A stretch of 32,144 nucleotides of DNA from an uncultured Oscillospiraceae bacterium (GTDB taxonomy: Bacteria > Bacillota > Clostridia > Oscillospirales > JAAYXM01): the NCBI GenBank assembly GCA_934446465.1, contig CAKSEF010000015.1, positions 1 to 32,144 of the forward strand, in the 5' to 3' direction. Below are positions 10,526-18,961 of this stretch, piece after piece. A program made the translations under genes and the position numbers. Numbering within the stretch: position 1 is the first letter of the stretch; every line of letters starts with the position of its first letter. The notes under the pieces were generated by a model. It ran no database searches and was not told the DNA's origin. It saw only the letters and a program-made list of their open reading frames with translations.

Positions 10526-10546
10526 AATAATTACCTCCGGTAAGAA

Positions 10547-11746
10547 TCAGAGTTTTCTTCCGTCGCCCCACGCAACGGGAATAAAAGCCTTTTTCTCAAT
10601 GCTTTCACGGGCCGCCATGCACATGAGGGTGCTTGTAAAACCCGCTTCCATTGTTGCGGTCGTATCGTTTATTCCGTGCATCATTTTTACAAAGTCGAAA
10701 ACAAGACTTTCATCACCGTTAAAATGACCTGCGGCATGATCGACTTCGTATGTTTCCACAACAGGGGAATGATGACAGAAAACCTTGACTTTCTTCGTGT
10801 ACCAGTCAAAATCGAGCGTTCCCGAATATCCGACTATTCGACCGCCGCGAGCTCCCGCGCCTTTCCTCGCAAAGTGGTTTTCCGTATAATTTGCGTGCAT
10901 ACCGTTTTCATACCTGATAAGTACACTTGCCGAATCATAAGTTTTTACTTCTTTCGAAAATGCACAGGTATCTCCCTTTGGATTATCGTGCACAATGTTC
11001 TTCTGCATAAACGGGCTTTCCATACACGTGAGTTGGCGTTCGCACGTGCGGCAAAGCTTTCCGTCCGGATTTTCACCGCCGAATACCTGCTGTGAGGTCA
11101 TTACAACAACTTCGGCCGGCTTTACTCCCGCAATACGGTTAATCCAATCAAAATCGTGAGTTGATTTTTCAAAGAGGAGCCCCGCTTCGCCGGTTTTGCA
11201 ATACCAATTGTGAAAATACACCCCGCCGTACGGAACGTAGTTGAATGCCTGTATATGTTCCGGCGTACCTATTTCTCCTCTGTCGATGATTTTCTTCACA
11301 AGTTCAAGCATCGGCGTTTCACGGAGCGGAAAAGATATGATAACCTTTTTTTCGGATTTTTCGTATGCCGTCCGAAGATCAATGAGTTCATCCATTGAAT
11401 ATGTTATCGGTTTTTCCAAAATCATCGGTATACTGCGCGCAAGGACTTTCTTTGCAAAATGAACGTGCGCCTCGCTTCTCGTCGCTATCAGCACACCGTC
11501 AAGTTCCGCATTGTCAAGCATATCATCCGCATCGTCCCATACGCGTATCGTACTTATATCCTCACCGTCTGCGGCAAGATCGGCAAGCGCGCGTTCCGCG
11601 TCGGTATCGTACAGAGCGGTGATTTTAACATTCATATCCATTGAACGCAGGGTGTTCATCAATGACCTCGCACGAACGCCGCAGCCGATAATGCCGATGT
11701 TCTTCCTTTTGAAATAATCATATTTTAAATCAGAATCGTAACCCAT
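10547..11746 (-). CDS. Gfo/Idh/MocA-family NAD(P)-dependent oxidoreductase
   Basis: 399 residues, the usual length for the family. The N-terminal Rossmann fold has NIGIIGCGVRARS (16-28) for dinucleotide binding. The EKP motif at 111-113 carries the conserved active-site lysine. The C-terminal half is the substrate-binding alpha/beta domain, with STHDFDW near 195 and a Cys-rich stretch CRTCERQLTC near 235 that occurs in a clostridial subgroup. These cytosolic enzymes oxidise or reduce sugars, inositols, sugar acids or glycosides. The start is ATG at 11746 behind AGAGGTG. It is divergent from an AraC regulator and first in a minus-strand cluster with secreted glycan proteins, so a sugar or glycoside substrate released from the polysaccharide is likely. 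The specific substrate cannot be read from sequence. Confidence 0.9.
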   Translation of the reverse strand: MGYDSDLKYDYFKRKNIGIIGCGVRARSLMNTLRSMDMNVKITALYDTDAERALADLAADGEDISTIRVWDDADDMLDNAELDGVLIATRSEAHVHFAKKVLARSIPMILEKPITYSMDELIDLRTAYEKSEKKVIISFPLRETPMLELVKKIIDRGEIGTPEHIQAFNYVPYGGVYFHNWYCKTGEAGLLFEKSTHDFDWINRIAGVKPAEVVVMTSQQVFGGENPDGKLCRTCERQLTCMESPFMQKNIVHDNPKGDTCAFSKEVKTYDSASVLIRYENGMHANYTENHFARKGAGARGGRIVGYSGTLDFDWYTKKVKVFCHHSPVVETYEVDHAAGHFNGDESLVFDFVKMMHGINDTTATMEAGFTSTLMCMAARESIEKKAFIPVAWGDGRKL

Positions 11747-11771
11747 TTTTTACACCTCTTTATTTTTCTTA

Positions 11772-11800
11772 ATTATCTCAAAATATGCTTGATAATACAA
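11772..11800 (-). promoter_or_regulatory. Sigma-A promoter for the oxidoreductase cluster
   Basis: Reading leftwards, a -35 TTGTAT (11800-11795) and a -10 GATAAT (11777-11772) are separated by 17 bp, about 25 nt before the start codon of the oxidoreductase gene. Its -35 box touches the -35 box of the divergent AraC promoter. Confidence 0.6.
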
Positions 11801-11817
11801 CGACATTATGTTACAAT
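11789..11817 (+). promoter_or_regulatory. Sigma-A promoter for the first AraC regulator
   Basis: A -35 TTGATA (11789-11794) and a -10 TACAAT (11812-11817) have a 17-bp spacer, 35 nt before the chosen ATG. A short direct repeat ATGTTA at 11808 and 11829 (21 bp apart, two helical turns) could be half-sites for the AraC protein, as this family often binds phased direct repeats; that part is speculative. Confidence 0.65.
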
Positions 11818-11852
11818 GATGCCACAAAATGTTAAATAGTTTGAGGTGTATT

Positions 11853-12800
11853 ATGAATAATGATCGTTTTGTCGTTAAGCACAACGGCTTGATTCAGCTT
11901 ACGAATTTGGACAATAAAACCCTGTCTTCAATCAATGTTTGCAGAGGAGGCAGAAATCTGCATATTGTAAAGGACCTCATCTACGGTCCCGCAATTTGCA
12001 ATTCGTATATTGTTGAGTATTGTAAAAAGGGCGGCATTATAATATCCACCGAAAACGAACATCACGAAATAAGCGCCGGAGACTTATATGTCATCTATCC
12101 GAATAAAATTCATACAAAGCACTATATCTCCGATTCAACGGCCACAACATTTATCGTTGCGGACGGAACAGTTGTTAAAAAACACTTCAAACAGCTCGGA
12201 TTTACGCCAAAATCTATTGTTTTTCCATATAAGATACCGCAAAAGGGTGTTCAGCAGCTTGAATCTCTCGTTGATTCCCTTAAAATGAGCTCCCTCCTCA
12301 CAGTTAACTCTCCCAAAGATAAAATTGAGCCTCGGTTAATCGAAAACAGCAATTATTCAAACAATTTCGGCGCAGAAGCCGCACTTCGCGAATTTTCCCT
12401 GTTTACCGGTTTTTTGGCGGAACTCTATAACGTCTGCAAAGCAGGTGAAGAAGTCAGCGCCACTCTTCCGATTCACTACAAGTATATAGACTCTGCCCTT
12501 CAATATATAGAAGCAAACTACCCCTATGATATAACCGTTGACAGCATCGCAAAGCATGTGGGCATAACAAGAAACTACCTTTTCATGATATTCCGTGATT
12601 ATCTCTCGACATCACCGCAAAAAGTGCTTTTGCAAACGCGGATGAGGGCCGCCTGCGAATTTTTGCAGCAAACCGACGCGTCGATTAAGGATGTTGCCAT
12701 TTCAACAGGCTATGACCCGCTTGCATTTTCCCGCGCATTCAAAAACTTTAACGGAATCACGCCAAGCGAATACCGGCGTACGAACGGAAAAGAAACATGA
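11853..12800 (+). CDS. AraC-family transcriptional regulator
   Basis: 315 residues from the ATG at 11853, chosen over an in-frame ATG at 11829 because GAGGTG lies six bases before it and the upstream codons overlap the leader. The N-terminal cupin-like sensor domain (about 40-120, with GGIIISTENEHHEISAGD and IYPNKIH patterns) would bind a sugar ligand. The C-terminal AraC DNA-binding domain (about 215-310) has two helix-turn-helix motifs: ITVDSIAKHVGITRNYLFMI and IKDVAISTGYDPLAFSRAFK. It is divergent from the oxidoreductase cluster and upstream of the GH95 gene, so it probably controls both. No signal or membrane segment is present. The regulator type is certain and the effector is unknown. 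Confidence 0.92.
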   Translation: MNNDRFVVKHNGLIQLTNLDNKTLSSINVCRGGRNLHIVKDLIYGPAICNSYIVEYCKKGGIIISTENEHHEISAGDLYVIYPNKIHTKHYISDSTATTFIVADGTVVKKHFKQLGFTPKSIVFPYKIPQKGVQQLESLVDSLKMSSLLTVNSPKDKIEPRLIENSNYSNNFGAEAALREFSLFTGFLAELYNVCKAGEEVSATLPIHYKYIDSALQYIEANYPYDITVDSIAKHVGITRNYLFMIFRDYLSTSPQKVLLQTRMRAACEFLQQTDASIKDVAISTGYDPLAFSRAFKNFNGITPSEYRRTNGKET

Positions 12801-13015
12801 TACCCAAATTGATGAAATGTCGGTTAAATATTTTGTTTCTCGTCCAAGGCCAAAAACAAAACGGTATAAAATGCGTCTGTTCTGATAATAAGAACAAATA
12901 TTCAGAAAAAATATTTTTGTTTTTTTGAACACTAACTTATAGTTTGTACGTCAAAATTTATTCATTCTGCAAAAACATTGTATTTTTAAAGAATTTCAGC
13001 CTCTTTCCCGTCATG
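12801..13015. other. AT-rich intergenic region before the GH95 gene
   Basis: About 215 nt with no credible gene. It holds an inverted repeat TGTTCT-7nt-AGAACA at 12878-12896, a possible operator, and near 12897-12926 an AT-only weak hairpin followed by a T-rich run that could end the AraC transcript. Nothing else stands out. Confidence 0.5.
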
Positions 13016-13044
13016 TTGACAACTCTGTACCGCCATGATATATT
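13016..13044 (+). promoter_or_regulatory. Sigma-A promoter for the GH95 gene
   Basis: A consensus -35 TTGACA (13016-13021), 17-bp spacer and -10 TATATT (13039-13044), 33 nt before the start codon. The near-perfect boxes suggest strong transcription with control by a repressor or by catabolite regulation rather than weak basal activity. Confidence 0.75.
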
Positions 13045-13077
13045 TAACAAAATTATTGACAAAAGGAATGTGATGTC

Positions 13078-15306
13078 ATGCAACAAAAATTATGGTTTAA
13101 CACCCCCGCCGATGACTGGATGGACGGACTTCCGATAGGCAACGGACGTCTTGCTGCAATGATATGGGGAACAGACTCCGACATAGTTTCATTGAATCAT
13201 GAGCGCCTATGGCGCGGAACAAAGAGGCACTGCAAGAACTATCCTGTTGCTCCCGAGGCTCTTTCGCAGGTGCGTGAGCTGATTGAATCGGGGGACTGTT
13301 TCCGCGCGGCTGCGCTTGCAAACGTCTGGTTCGGCGGAGTCGGCGGTATAAGCGGTATTCCAAACCGCATAGACGGATACCAGCCCGCAGGCGAGCTGCG
13401 TTTCACTCCCTGCGGAAACTGTAATTTTGCAAGACGCGAGCTGAATATCTTAAACGGCGTACTGACAAGCGAACGCACGGTTGATTCAAAGGCGCTTCGT
13501 CTGACATCGTTTGCCTCTGCGACGGGTGGAAGCGTCATTTGCCGATGGGAGAGCGCCACTCCGTTTTCGGGAACTCTGTCATATACACGTCCGCGTGATG
13601 ATAATGCAACCGAAAAGACAGTTTATTCAGACAGCGCAATCCGATACGAATGCAGTTTTGACGGCGGAATATCATTCTCTGTCCTGACCTGCTATGAGAC
13701 GGACGGCATGTCTTCACCCTGTGAAAGCGGTATTTCCGTCAGCGATGCGACCTTTTTAACAACCCGTACCGACATTTTCGTCCATGCGGACAGCTATACC
13801 GAGCCCGAAATGCCGAAAGACTTCCGCTATGAGTCCGTTTTTGACGAACACTGCCGTATTTTCCAGACGGAAATGGAGCGTTTTTCGCTTTCGGTTGAGC
13901 TTCCCGAATCGAACAAGCCGACTGACGAGAGAGTCGAAGCACTGCGACACGGTAAAACGGACGGAGATTTGGTTCTGCTGTTCTTCCATTACGGGCGGTA
14001 TCTTCTTCTCTCCTCAAGCCTTTGCGGAGAGCTTCCCGCAAACTTGCAGGGCAAATGGAACAACAGGGTTGAGCCTGCATGGGAATCGGACTATCACTTG
14101 AATATCAACTTGCAGATGAACTACTGGATAGCCGAACCTACAAACTGTCCGAGCTGTGCGGACAGTCTCCTCAAAATGATTGACAGCTTTATTCCGAACG
14201 GAAGAAAGTCTGCAAAAGAGCTTTATAATTGCCGTGGAGTATTCTTTCCGCATTCCTCCGATATGTGGGGCTGTTCAACTCCCGAAGCTTTTGGCTGGGC
14301 AGTCTGGATTGGCGCCGCTCCGTGGCTTACACAGCACTACTATAACCATTATTTATACACCGGCGACAAGGAATTTTTGCAGAATCGCTGTTATCCGTTC
14401 CTAAAAGCGGTTGCGGAGTTTTACGAAGATTATTTAGTGCGCGATGCGGACGGAATTTATCAGATTATGCCGAGTCAGTCGCCTGAAAACCCGTTCAAGG
14501 GCATAGGAATCTTCCCCGTCGGCATCTGCAAATCGGCAGCGATGGATGTCCAGCTCGCGTATATGGCACTCGGGTATGCGGCAGACGCGGCGGATATTCT
14601 CGGAGCGGATGCTGAGTCTGCAAAGCTTTGGCGCGACATGCGCGCACATCTTCCCGAGTTCAAAATCGGAAGCGACGGAAGACTTATGGAGTGGAATGAG
14701 GAATTTGAAGAAGCAGACCCCGGGCACCGCCATTTGTCTCATCTGTTCGGTGTATACCCGGGAGACCTGTTCACGACCGAAACCCGCACCGAGCAGTATG
14801 AAGCGGCAAAGAAGTCGCTGAAATTCCGCCTTTCACACGGCGGAGGTCATACCGGCTGGAGCCGTGCATGGGTTGCGTGCATGTACGCAAGATTCGGCGA
14901 CGGCGAAAAGCTCTATGAGCATATCTCAAAAATGATGGAAGAGTTTGCGACGATAAGCCTTTTGGACACGCATCCGTACAAGCCTTTCTCAACGGAGAAC
15001 AAACCCGGAATCGTATTTCAGATAGACGGAAATCTGGGCGCATCGGCGGCGCTCCTTGAAGCTGTCGCACAGTCGCGCGACGGCAAGCTCCACCTGCTTT
15101 GTGCCTTGCCTGATTGTTGGAAAAAGGGTTCGATGCGCGGGTATAAAACTCCGGGCGGACACTCCGTAAGCCTTGATTGGAAAGACGGTAAGCTCAAGAG
15201 TGTTTCCGTTGTGATAGGCTTCGGAAAGAGCATCACCCTTTCCTACGCGGGACGCGAATATGTCCTTTCGGGCGATGAGGGCAGTGTAAAGACTCTTGTC
15301 ATATAA
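13078..15306 (+). CDS. Glycoside hydrolase family 95 protein (alpha-L-fucosidase / alpha-L-galactosidase type)
   Basis: 742 residues with no signal peptide, so probably cytosolic. It carries family hallmarks in order: WFNTPADDWMDGLPIGNGRL at the N-terminus; LPANLQGKWN then HLNINLQMNYW with N342 and N344; LMEWNEEFEEADPGHRHLSH with E538; and FQIDGNLGASAALLEA with D650. In the studied Bifidobacterium GH95 fucosidase the equivalent glutamate is the general acid, and two asparagines with an aspartate activate the water, so all catalytic residues appear present. Some GH95 members act on alpha-L-galactosides, so substrate is open. The start at 13078 has AAAGGA about ten bases upstream. Neighbouring AraC and uronate genes suggest it trims imported oligosaccharides before uronate catabolism. 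Confidence 0.92.
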   Translation: MQQKLWFNTPADDWMDGLPIGNGRLAAMIWGTDSDIVSLNHERLWRGTKRHCKNYPVAPEALSQVRELIESGDCFRAAALANVWFGGVGGISGIPNRIDGYQPAGELRFTPCGNCNFARRELNILNGVLTSERTVDSKALRLTSFASATGGSVICRWESATPFSGTLSYTRPRDDNATEKTVYSDSAIRYECSFDGGISFSVLTCYETDGMSSPCESGISVSDATFLTTRTDIFVHADSYTEPEMPKDFRYESVFDEHCRIFQTEMERFSLSVELPESNKPTDERVEALRHGKTDGDLVLLFFHYGRYLLLSSSLCGELPANLQGKWNNRVEPAWESDYHLNINLQMNYWIAEPTNCPSCADSLLKMIDSFIPNGRKSAKELYNCRGVFFPHSSDMWGCSTPEAFGWAVWIGAAPWLTQHYYNHYLYTGDKEFLQNRCYPFLKAVAEFYEDYLVRDADGIYQIMPSQSPENPFKGIGIFPVGICKSAAMDVQLAYMALGYAADAADILGADAESAKLWRDMRAHLPEFKIGSDGRLMEWNEEFEEADPGHRHLSHLFGVYPGDLFTTETRTEQYEAAKKSLKFRLSHGGGHTGWSRAWVACMYARFGDGEKLYEHISKMMEEFATISLLDTHPYKPFSTENKPGIVFQIDGNLGASAALLEAVAQSRDGKLHLLCALPDCWKKGSMRGYKTPGGHSVSLDWKDGKLKSVSVVIGFGKSITLSYAGREYVLSGDEGSVKTLVI

Positions 15307-15338
15307 GCAAGACATTCCCTTTGGATACCTCTTTTTTC

Positions 15339-15367
15339 TTGTATCTGATTCTGTTTCGGGGTATAAT
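15339..15367 (+). promoter_or_regulatory. Sigma-A promoter upstream of the broken cupin gene
   Basis: A -35 TTGTAT (15339-15344), 17-bp spacer and perfect -10 TATAAT (15362-15367), about 45 nt before the ATG of the cupin pseudogene. The promoter looks intact although the gene is not. Confidence 0.65.
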
Positions 15368-15411
15368 AATATAAATCTAAAGAATTGCGAGGACATAATA
15401 CGGACGGCATA

Positions 15412-15734
15412 ATGAAGAATATCAGCAAGTCTGAGGTATTAACCTTAAAAGAGCAGATGAACTGTTAGCCCGGGTCAGGTTGTCAGCAAAACCTTGGTTC
15501 AGAACGGAGCGGTCAGCATAATGCTCTTTGCCTTTGACAAGGATGAGGAAATAAGCACTCACGAATCCTCGGGAGGCGCCTTTGTAACCTGTCTTGACGG
15601 AACAGGGCGTATTACCGTTGACGGAACGGAGTATGAATTAACCGAAGGTCAGTCAATCGTCATACCGGCGGGGCATCCCCATGCCGTTATGCGGCAAGGA
15701 ACAGTTTAAGATGCTCTTGGTGATTGTGTTTTAG
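15412..15734 (+). pseudogene. Small cupin-domain protein gene, disrupted by a stop and two frameshifts
   Basis: Reading from ATG 15412 gives MKNISKSEVLTLKEQMNC, then TAG at 15466. The frame resumes one base over (one extra base near 15475) as PGQVVSKTLVQNGAVSIMLF, through a clear single-domain cupin (STHESSGGAFVTCLDG, EGQSIVIPAGHPHAV). At about 15689 another extra base gives a premature TAA at 15707. Removing it restores CGKEQFKMLLVIVF and a stop at 15732. The reconstructed product is about 105 residues, the normal size for this small cupin family. Three lesions in 320 nt point to decay rather than a single read error, but sequencing error cannot be excluded. Members are small metal- or sugar-binding proteins of unclear role. 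Confidence 0.8.
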
Positions 15735-15755
15735 TTAAAGCCCCTACTTAAAAAG

Positions 15756-15793
15756 CGCACCTGCGTATGAAAACATACGCAGGTGCGTTTTTT
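15756..15793. terminator. Strong bidirectional intrinsic terminator
   Basis: A perfect 14-bp stem (15756-15769 with 15774-15787) closes an AAAA loop, with a six-T run on the plus side and an A-run before it that becomes a T-run on the minus strand. It lies between the convergent cupin remnant and the second AraC gene and would stop both transcripts. Confidence 0.92.
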
Positions 15794-15798
15794 AACTG

Positions 15799-16575
15799 CT
15801 ACATATCACAGTTTTTTCTGTATTTCGCGGGGCTTAACCCTGTCACATCCTTAAAAAGAACCTGAAAATGGGACACTGAGCAAAAACCGCATTTTGCCGA
15901 TATTGCGGCGACAGTCTCCTCCGTATTCTCAAGCATTCTCTTTGCACGGCTTATTCGCAAATCGGTAAGATATGTGTGCGGTGTTCTTCCCGTCGACTTC
16001 TTAAACAGCCTTAATATATAGAGCGGGGCATAACCAGAGATTTCCCCGAGTTTATCGAGCGTTATACGCTCTTCGGAGTGTTTCTGCATATATTCTATAC
16101 ATTTATTTACCGCAGGGAGAGAAGTAAGCTCCTGCGCCGATAATCTGTAAAGCTCATAAATGAGACGAAGTACATACGAATTCATCAGAACCTTACTTCC
16201 CATATCGTTACTGGTATACTGTTCTATCGTCCTTTCATAAATACGCACAGCGGAGTCGTCCGCCTTAAAGAACGCGGGTATGGATTCAAGAATCGGGAGC
16301 GTGCCTATATCGGAGTCAAACGTAACCGTCATACATTTAAACGGCGGTGTGCTTGAAACAATATCCCCCGGCCGCGTAAATCTGACGTACCCATTTCTAA
16401 TCGGATATGTTCCTCCGTTCAAGTGCAGAAACCCGCCGTCGGTTGTATATATGCTCGTCTCGAACCACTCCGCCTTCCTCTGACGCGTTCTGCCCTTCGC
16501 GTTCGCTCCCGTTTCATAATGCCGTGCCGTTATTATATTCGGAAGAAATTCCGACTCGTTAGATACTGTTCTCAT
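15799..16575 (-). CDS. AraC-family transcriptional regulator, divergent from uronate operon
   Basis: 258 residues. The N-terminal ligand-binding region (about 20-110) has the cupin-like pattern of AraC sensors (GGFLHLNGGTYPIRNGYVRF). The C-terminal AraC domain (about 155-255) carries two helix-turn-helix units, ITLDKLGEISGYAPLYILRL and VAAISAKCGFCSVSHFQVLF, and ends in the typical GLSPAKYRKN. The start is ATG at 16575 with GGAG upstream. It is transcribed away from uxaC with a 118-nt shared intergenic region, so the likely job is control of the hexuronate operon in response to a uronate. The ligand is inferred from position only. Confidence 0.92.
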   Translation of the reverse strand: MRTVSNESEFLPNIITARHYETGANAKGRTRQRKAEWFETSIYTTDGGFLHLNGGTYPIRNGYVRFTRPGDIVSSTPPFKCMTVTFDSDIGTLPILESIPAFFKADDSAVRIYERTIEQYTSNDMGSKVLMNSYVLRLIYELYRLSAQELTSLPAVNKCIEYMQKHSEERITLDKLGEISGYAPLYILRLFKKSTGRTPHTYLTDLRISRAKRMLENTEETVAAISAKCGFCSVSHFQVLFKDVTGLSPAKYRKNCDM

Positions 16576-16627
16576 ACCGATACTCCAAACATGTAAGTTT
16601 TCCGAACCTTCTTGTATGCTTTCAATA

Positions 16628-16656
16628 TTGACTTTGAGTGAATAGTATCATATATT
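16628..16656 (+). promoter_or_regulatory. Sigma-A promoter for uxaC operon with flanking inverted repeat
   Basis: A -35 TTGACT (16628-16633), 17-bp spacer and -10 TATATT (16651-16656). ATTGAC at 16627-16632 and GTCAAT at 16666-16671 form an inverted repeat that embraces the promoter core and could be an operator. Confidence 0.65.
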
Positions 16657-16693
16657 GTGGTTGATGTCAATAAAATACGAGGTGAAAAAAGTA

Positions 16694-18055
16694 ATGAATG
16701 CGAACTTATTGCTCACAACGGACACGGCAAAACGTCTGTATAACGAATCCGTGCGCGATTTGCCGATTATCGACTGGCATAACCACCTTTCGGTCTCTGA
16801 CATATTTGAAGACAGGCAATTCCCGAACATATGTGAGCTATGGATAAGCAAAGACCCGTACAAGCACCGCGCCATGCGCATTTGCGGTGTTGACGAGCAC
16901 TATATAACGGGCAGTGCATCTGATTATGACAAATTCATCAAATGGAGCGAAACTCTTCCGCGTCTCATAGGAAATCCGCTTTATACCTGGTCGCATATGG
17001 AGCTTAGCAAGGTTTTCGGAACAGACGAGCCTCTTAACGCGGAGACTGCGCCCAAAATATGGTCAAAAACGGAGAAAATGCTCTCAGGCGGAGAGATTAC
17101 AAACAATAAGATACTCGGTATGTTCAACATCGAATACAGTTCTCCGTGCCGTTCTGCCGAAGATGACGTCTCCGCGTTCAAAAATTATACCGACTTGTCG
17201 CCGTCTCTCAGGGGAGACAGCCTTATTTACCCGACCGCGGAATACATCGCGAAGCTTTCAAAATCCTGCGGTATGGAGATAGGCTGTATGGACGGATACA
17301 TCGCTGCCGTGAAATCGGCTCTGGTAAGATTTTCCGAAGTCGGATGCCGTATCGCCGACCACGCGCTTGACGACGGTTTTACATACCTTACCGACGACGG
17401 CAAAAACTCATTGAGATTTGACGCGGTGCTTAGCGGAAAAGAGCTTGAAATTGAGGACAAAATGCGTCTTGCCTCGCATCTCCTCCTTACTGCGGCGGCG
17501 GAATATTCAAAGCTCGGCTGGACGATGCTTCTCCATATCGGCGCGCACAGAAGAACAAGCGACCGACTCCTTGAGATTTCAGGCCCGGCGGGCGGTTATG
17601 CCGCGATAGGCACTTCCTTTGACGTGAGCGGCATTATTACTCTCTTAAACGATATTGAAAAAACGGACGGCGGATTGCCGAAAGTCATTCTCATTCCGCT
17701 CAATGCCTCGGATTCCCCTGCGCTTGCGGCGATTTCGGGCTCGTTCTCAAAAAGCGGAGTAAACTCCGTCATATCACAGGGTCCCGCATGGTGGTGGTGC
17801 GACCATGCACACGGAATAAGAACCGTTCTTGAAAACGTGAATGCCTACGGTGTCTTATCCGAGTTCATAGGAATGACAACCGACTCGCGCAGCATTCTCT
17901 CGTTTGTGCGTCATGATTATTTCAGAAGAGTTCTATGCTCGTTCATAGGCGAGAAGGTTAAAAGCGGTGAAATGCCCGACGATTTTGAACTCTTAAAGGA
18001 AACAGCAATTAAGATTTCTTACACCAACGCGAAAAACGCGGTAAATATAAAATAA
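16694..18055 (+). CDS. uxaC: Glucuronate isomerase
   Basis: Isomerises D-glucuronate to D-fructuronate (and D-galacturonate to D-tagaturonate), the first cytosolic step of hexuronate breakdown. 453 residues from the ATG at 16694. This start is chosen over an in-frame ATG at 16655 because GAGGTG lies nine bases before it and the upstream ATG overlaps the -10 box. The amidohydrolase-like metal motif DWHNHLS (H29, H31) is present, followed by typical family blocks (LHIGAHRRTS, then GPAWWWCDHAHG near 375). Length is close to the usual 460-470. It is first in an operon with uxuB and uxuA (36- and 18-nt gaps). Isomerases of this family accept both uronates, but the UxuA/UxuB partners favour the glucuronate branch. 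Confidence 0.95.
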   Translation: MNANLLLTTDTAKRLYNESVRDLPIIDWHNHLSVSDIFEDRQFPNICELWISKDPYKHRAMRICGVDEHYITGSASDYDKFIKWSETLPRLIGNPLYTWSHMELSKVFGTDEPLNAETAPKIWSKTEKMLSGGEITNNKILGMFNIEYSSPCRSAEDDVSAFKNYTDLSPSLRGDSLIYPTAEYIAKLSKSCGMEIGCMDGYIAAVKSALVRFSEVGCRIADHALDDGFTYLTDDGKNSLRFDAVLSGKELEIEDKMRLASHLLLTAAAEYSKLGWTMLLHIGAHRRTSDRLLEISGPAGGYAAIGTSFDVSGIITLLNDIEKTDGGLPKVILIPLNASDSPALAAISGSFSKSGVNSVISQGPAWWWCDHAHGIRTVLENVNAYGVLSEFIGMTTDSRSILSFVRHDYFRRVLCSFIGEKVKSGEMPDDFELLKETAIKISYTNAKNAVNIK

Positions 18056-18091
18056 ACTCCGCCGTTCATCGGCAAAGAAAGGAAAATTGGA

Positions 18092-18943
18092 ATGAAAGAC
18101 TCATATTATGACGGAAAAGTTGCGGTAGTAACGGGTGCAGGCGGAACGCTCTGCTCAAGAATAGCCGTAAACCTCGCAAACAAGGGCGCGCGTGTCGTTC
18201 TCATCGGAAGAACCCCCGAAAAGCTCGAAGCCGTTGCGGAGGAAATACGCAAAAACGGCGGTATCTGCGAAATCCGTGCCGCGGATGTAACGGACGAAAC
18301 GGCAATTCAGAAAATTGCCGACGAGATAAAGGAAAAATGGGGTTCATGCCGTTTTCTCATCAACGGAGCAGGCGGAAACAACATAAACGCCATGACTCAG
18401 AACGTACAGTTTGACCCGCTCGAGATATCAGAAGACAAGCCTGCGGATATGAAGGGGTTTTTCGATGTCGATATGTCTGCATTTGAGAGTGTTCTCAAAA
18501 TAAACACCATGGGAACGGTTATCCCCTCGAGGATATTTGCCCGCCAGATGGCGGAGGCGGGAGCGGGAAACATCATCAACTTCGCGTCAATGAACAGCTA
18601 CCGCCCGCTCACACGCGTTGCGCCGTATGCGATGAGCAAAGCCGCCATTGTGAACCTGACACAGTGGCTTGCCACATACTTTGCAACTGCAAATATACGC
18701 GTAAATGCAATAGCACCAGGATTTTTTGTAAATGACAGGAGCGTGAAGTATCTCGGTACACCCGAAACAGGTCTTACCGCGCGCGGACAAAACGTTATCA
18801 ATCATACTCCTATGGGGAAATTCGGACACGCGGACGACCTGCTCGGCACGGTGGACTTCCTGACCGATGACAGGGCCGCGGCTTTCGTTACGGGCATTAC
18901 CGTTCCCGTTGACGGCGGATTCCTCTCACACAGCGGTATATAA
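18092..18943 (+). CDS. uxuB: SDR-family D-mannonate oxidoreductase (fructuronate reductase)
   Basis: Reduces D-fructuronate to D-mannonate with NAD(P)H. A 283-residue classical short-chain dehydrogenase: cofactor motif VTGAGGTLCSRIA (about 14-26), a NGAGG segment near 91, catalytic serine in NFASMNSY, and the YxxxK pair in PYAMSKAA. The C-terminal FVTGITVPVDGGF is typical. This is the SDR type used in Bacillus-like uronate operons, not the long-chain UxuB of E. coli. An AAAGGA ribosome site precedes the ATG. It is flanked by uxaC and uxuA, which makes the mannonate role strong; a related sugar-acid dehydrogenase is the only alternative. Confidence 0.9.
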   Translation: MKDSYYDGKVAVVTGAGGTLCSRIAVNLANKGARVVLIGRTPEKLEAVAEEIRKNGGICEIRAADVTDETAIQKIADEIKEKWGSCRFLINGAGGNNINAMTQNVQFDPLEISEDKPADMKGFFDVDMSAFESVLKINTMGTVIPSRIFARQMAEAGAGNIINFASMNSYRPLTRVAPYAMSKAAIVNLTQWLATYFATANIRVNAIAPGFFVNDRSVKYLGTPETGLTARGQNVINHTPMGKFGHADDLLGTVDFLTDDRAAAFVTGITVPVDGGFLSHSGI

Positions 18944-18961
18944 ATAAGCGGGGTGAATATT

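Noticed and set aside
12897..12926. Terminator after the first AraC gene
   Set aside because: The stem is only A-T pairs with a poorly defined loop; too weak to list as a separate feature.
15494..15709. A 71-residue cupin protein starting at TTG as an intact small gene
   Set aside because: Its frame lacks the normal N-terminus found just upstream in another frame and ends early compared with the conserved C-terminus one frame over; a broken gene explains all three parts better.
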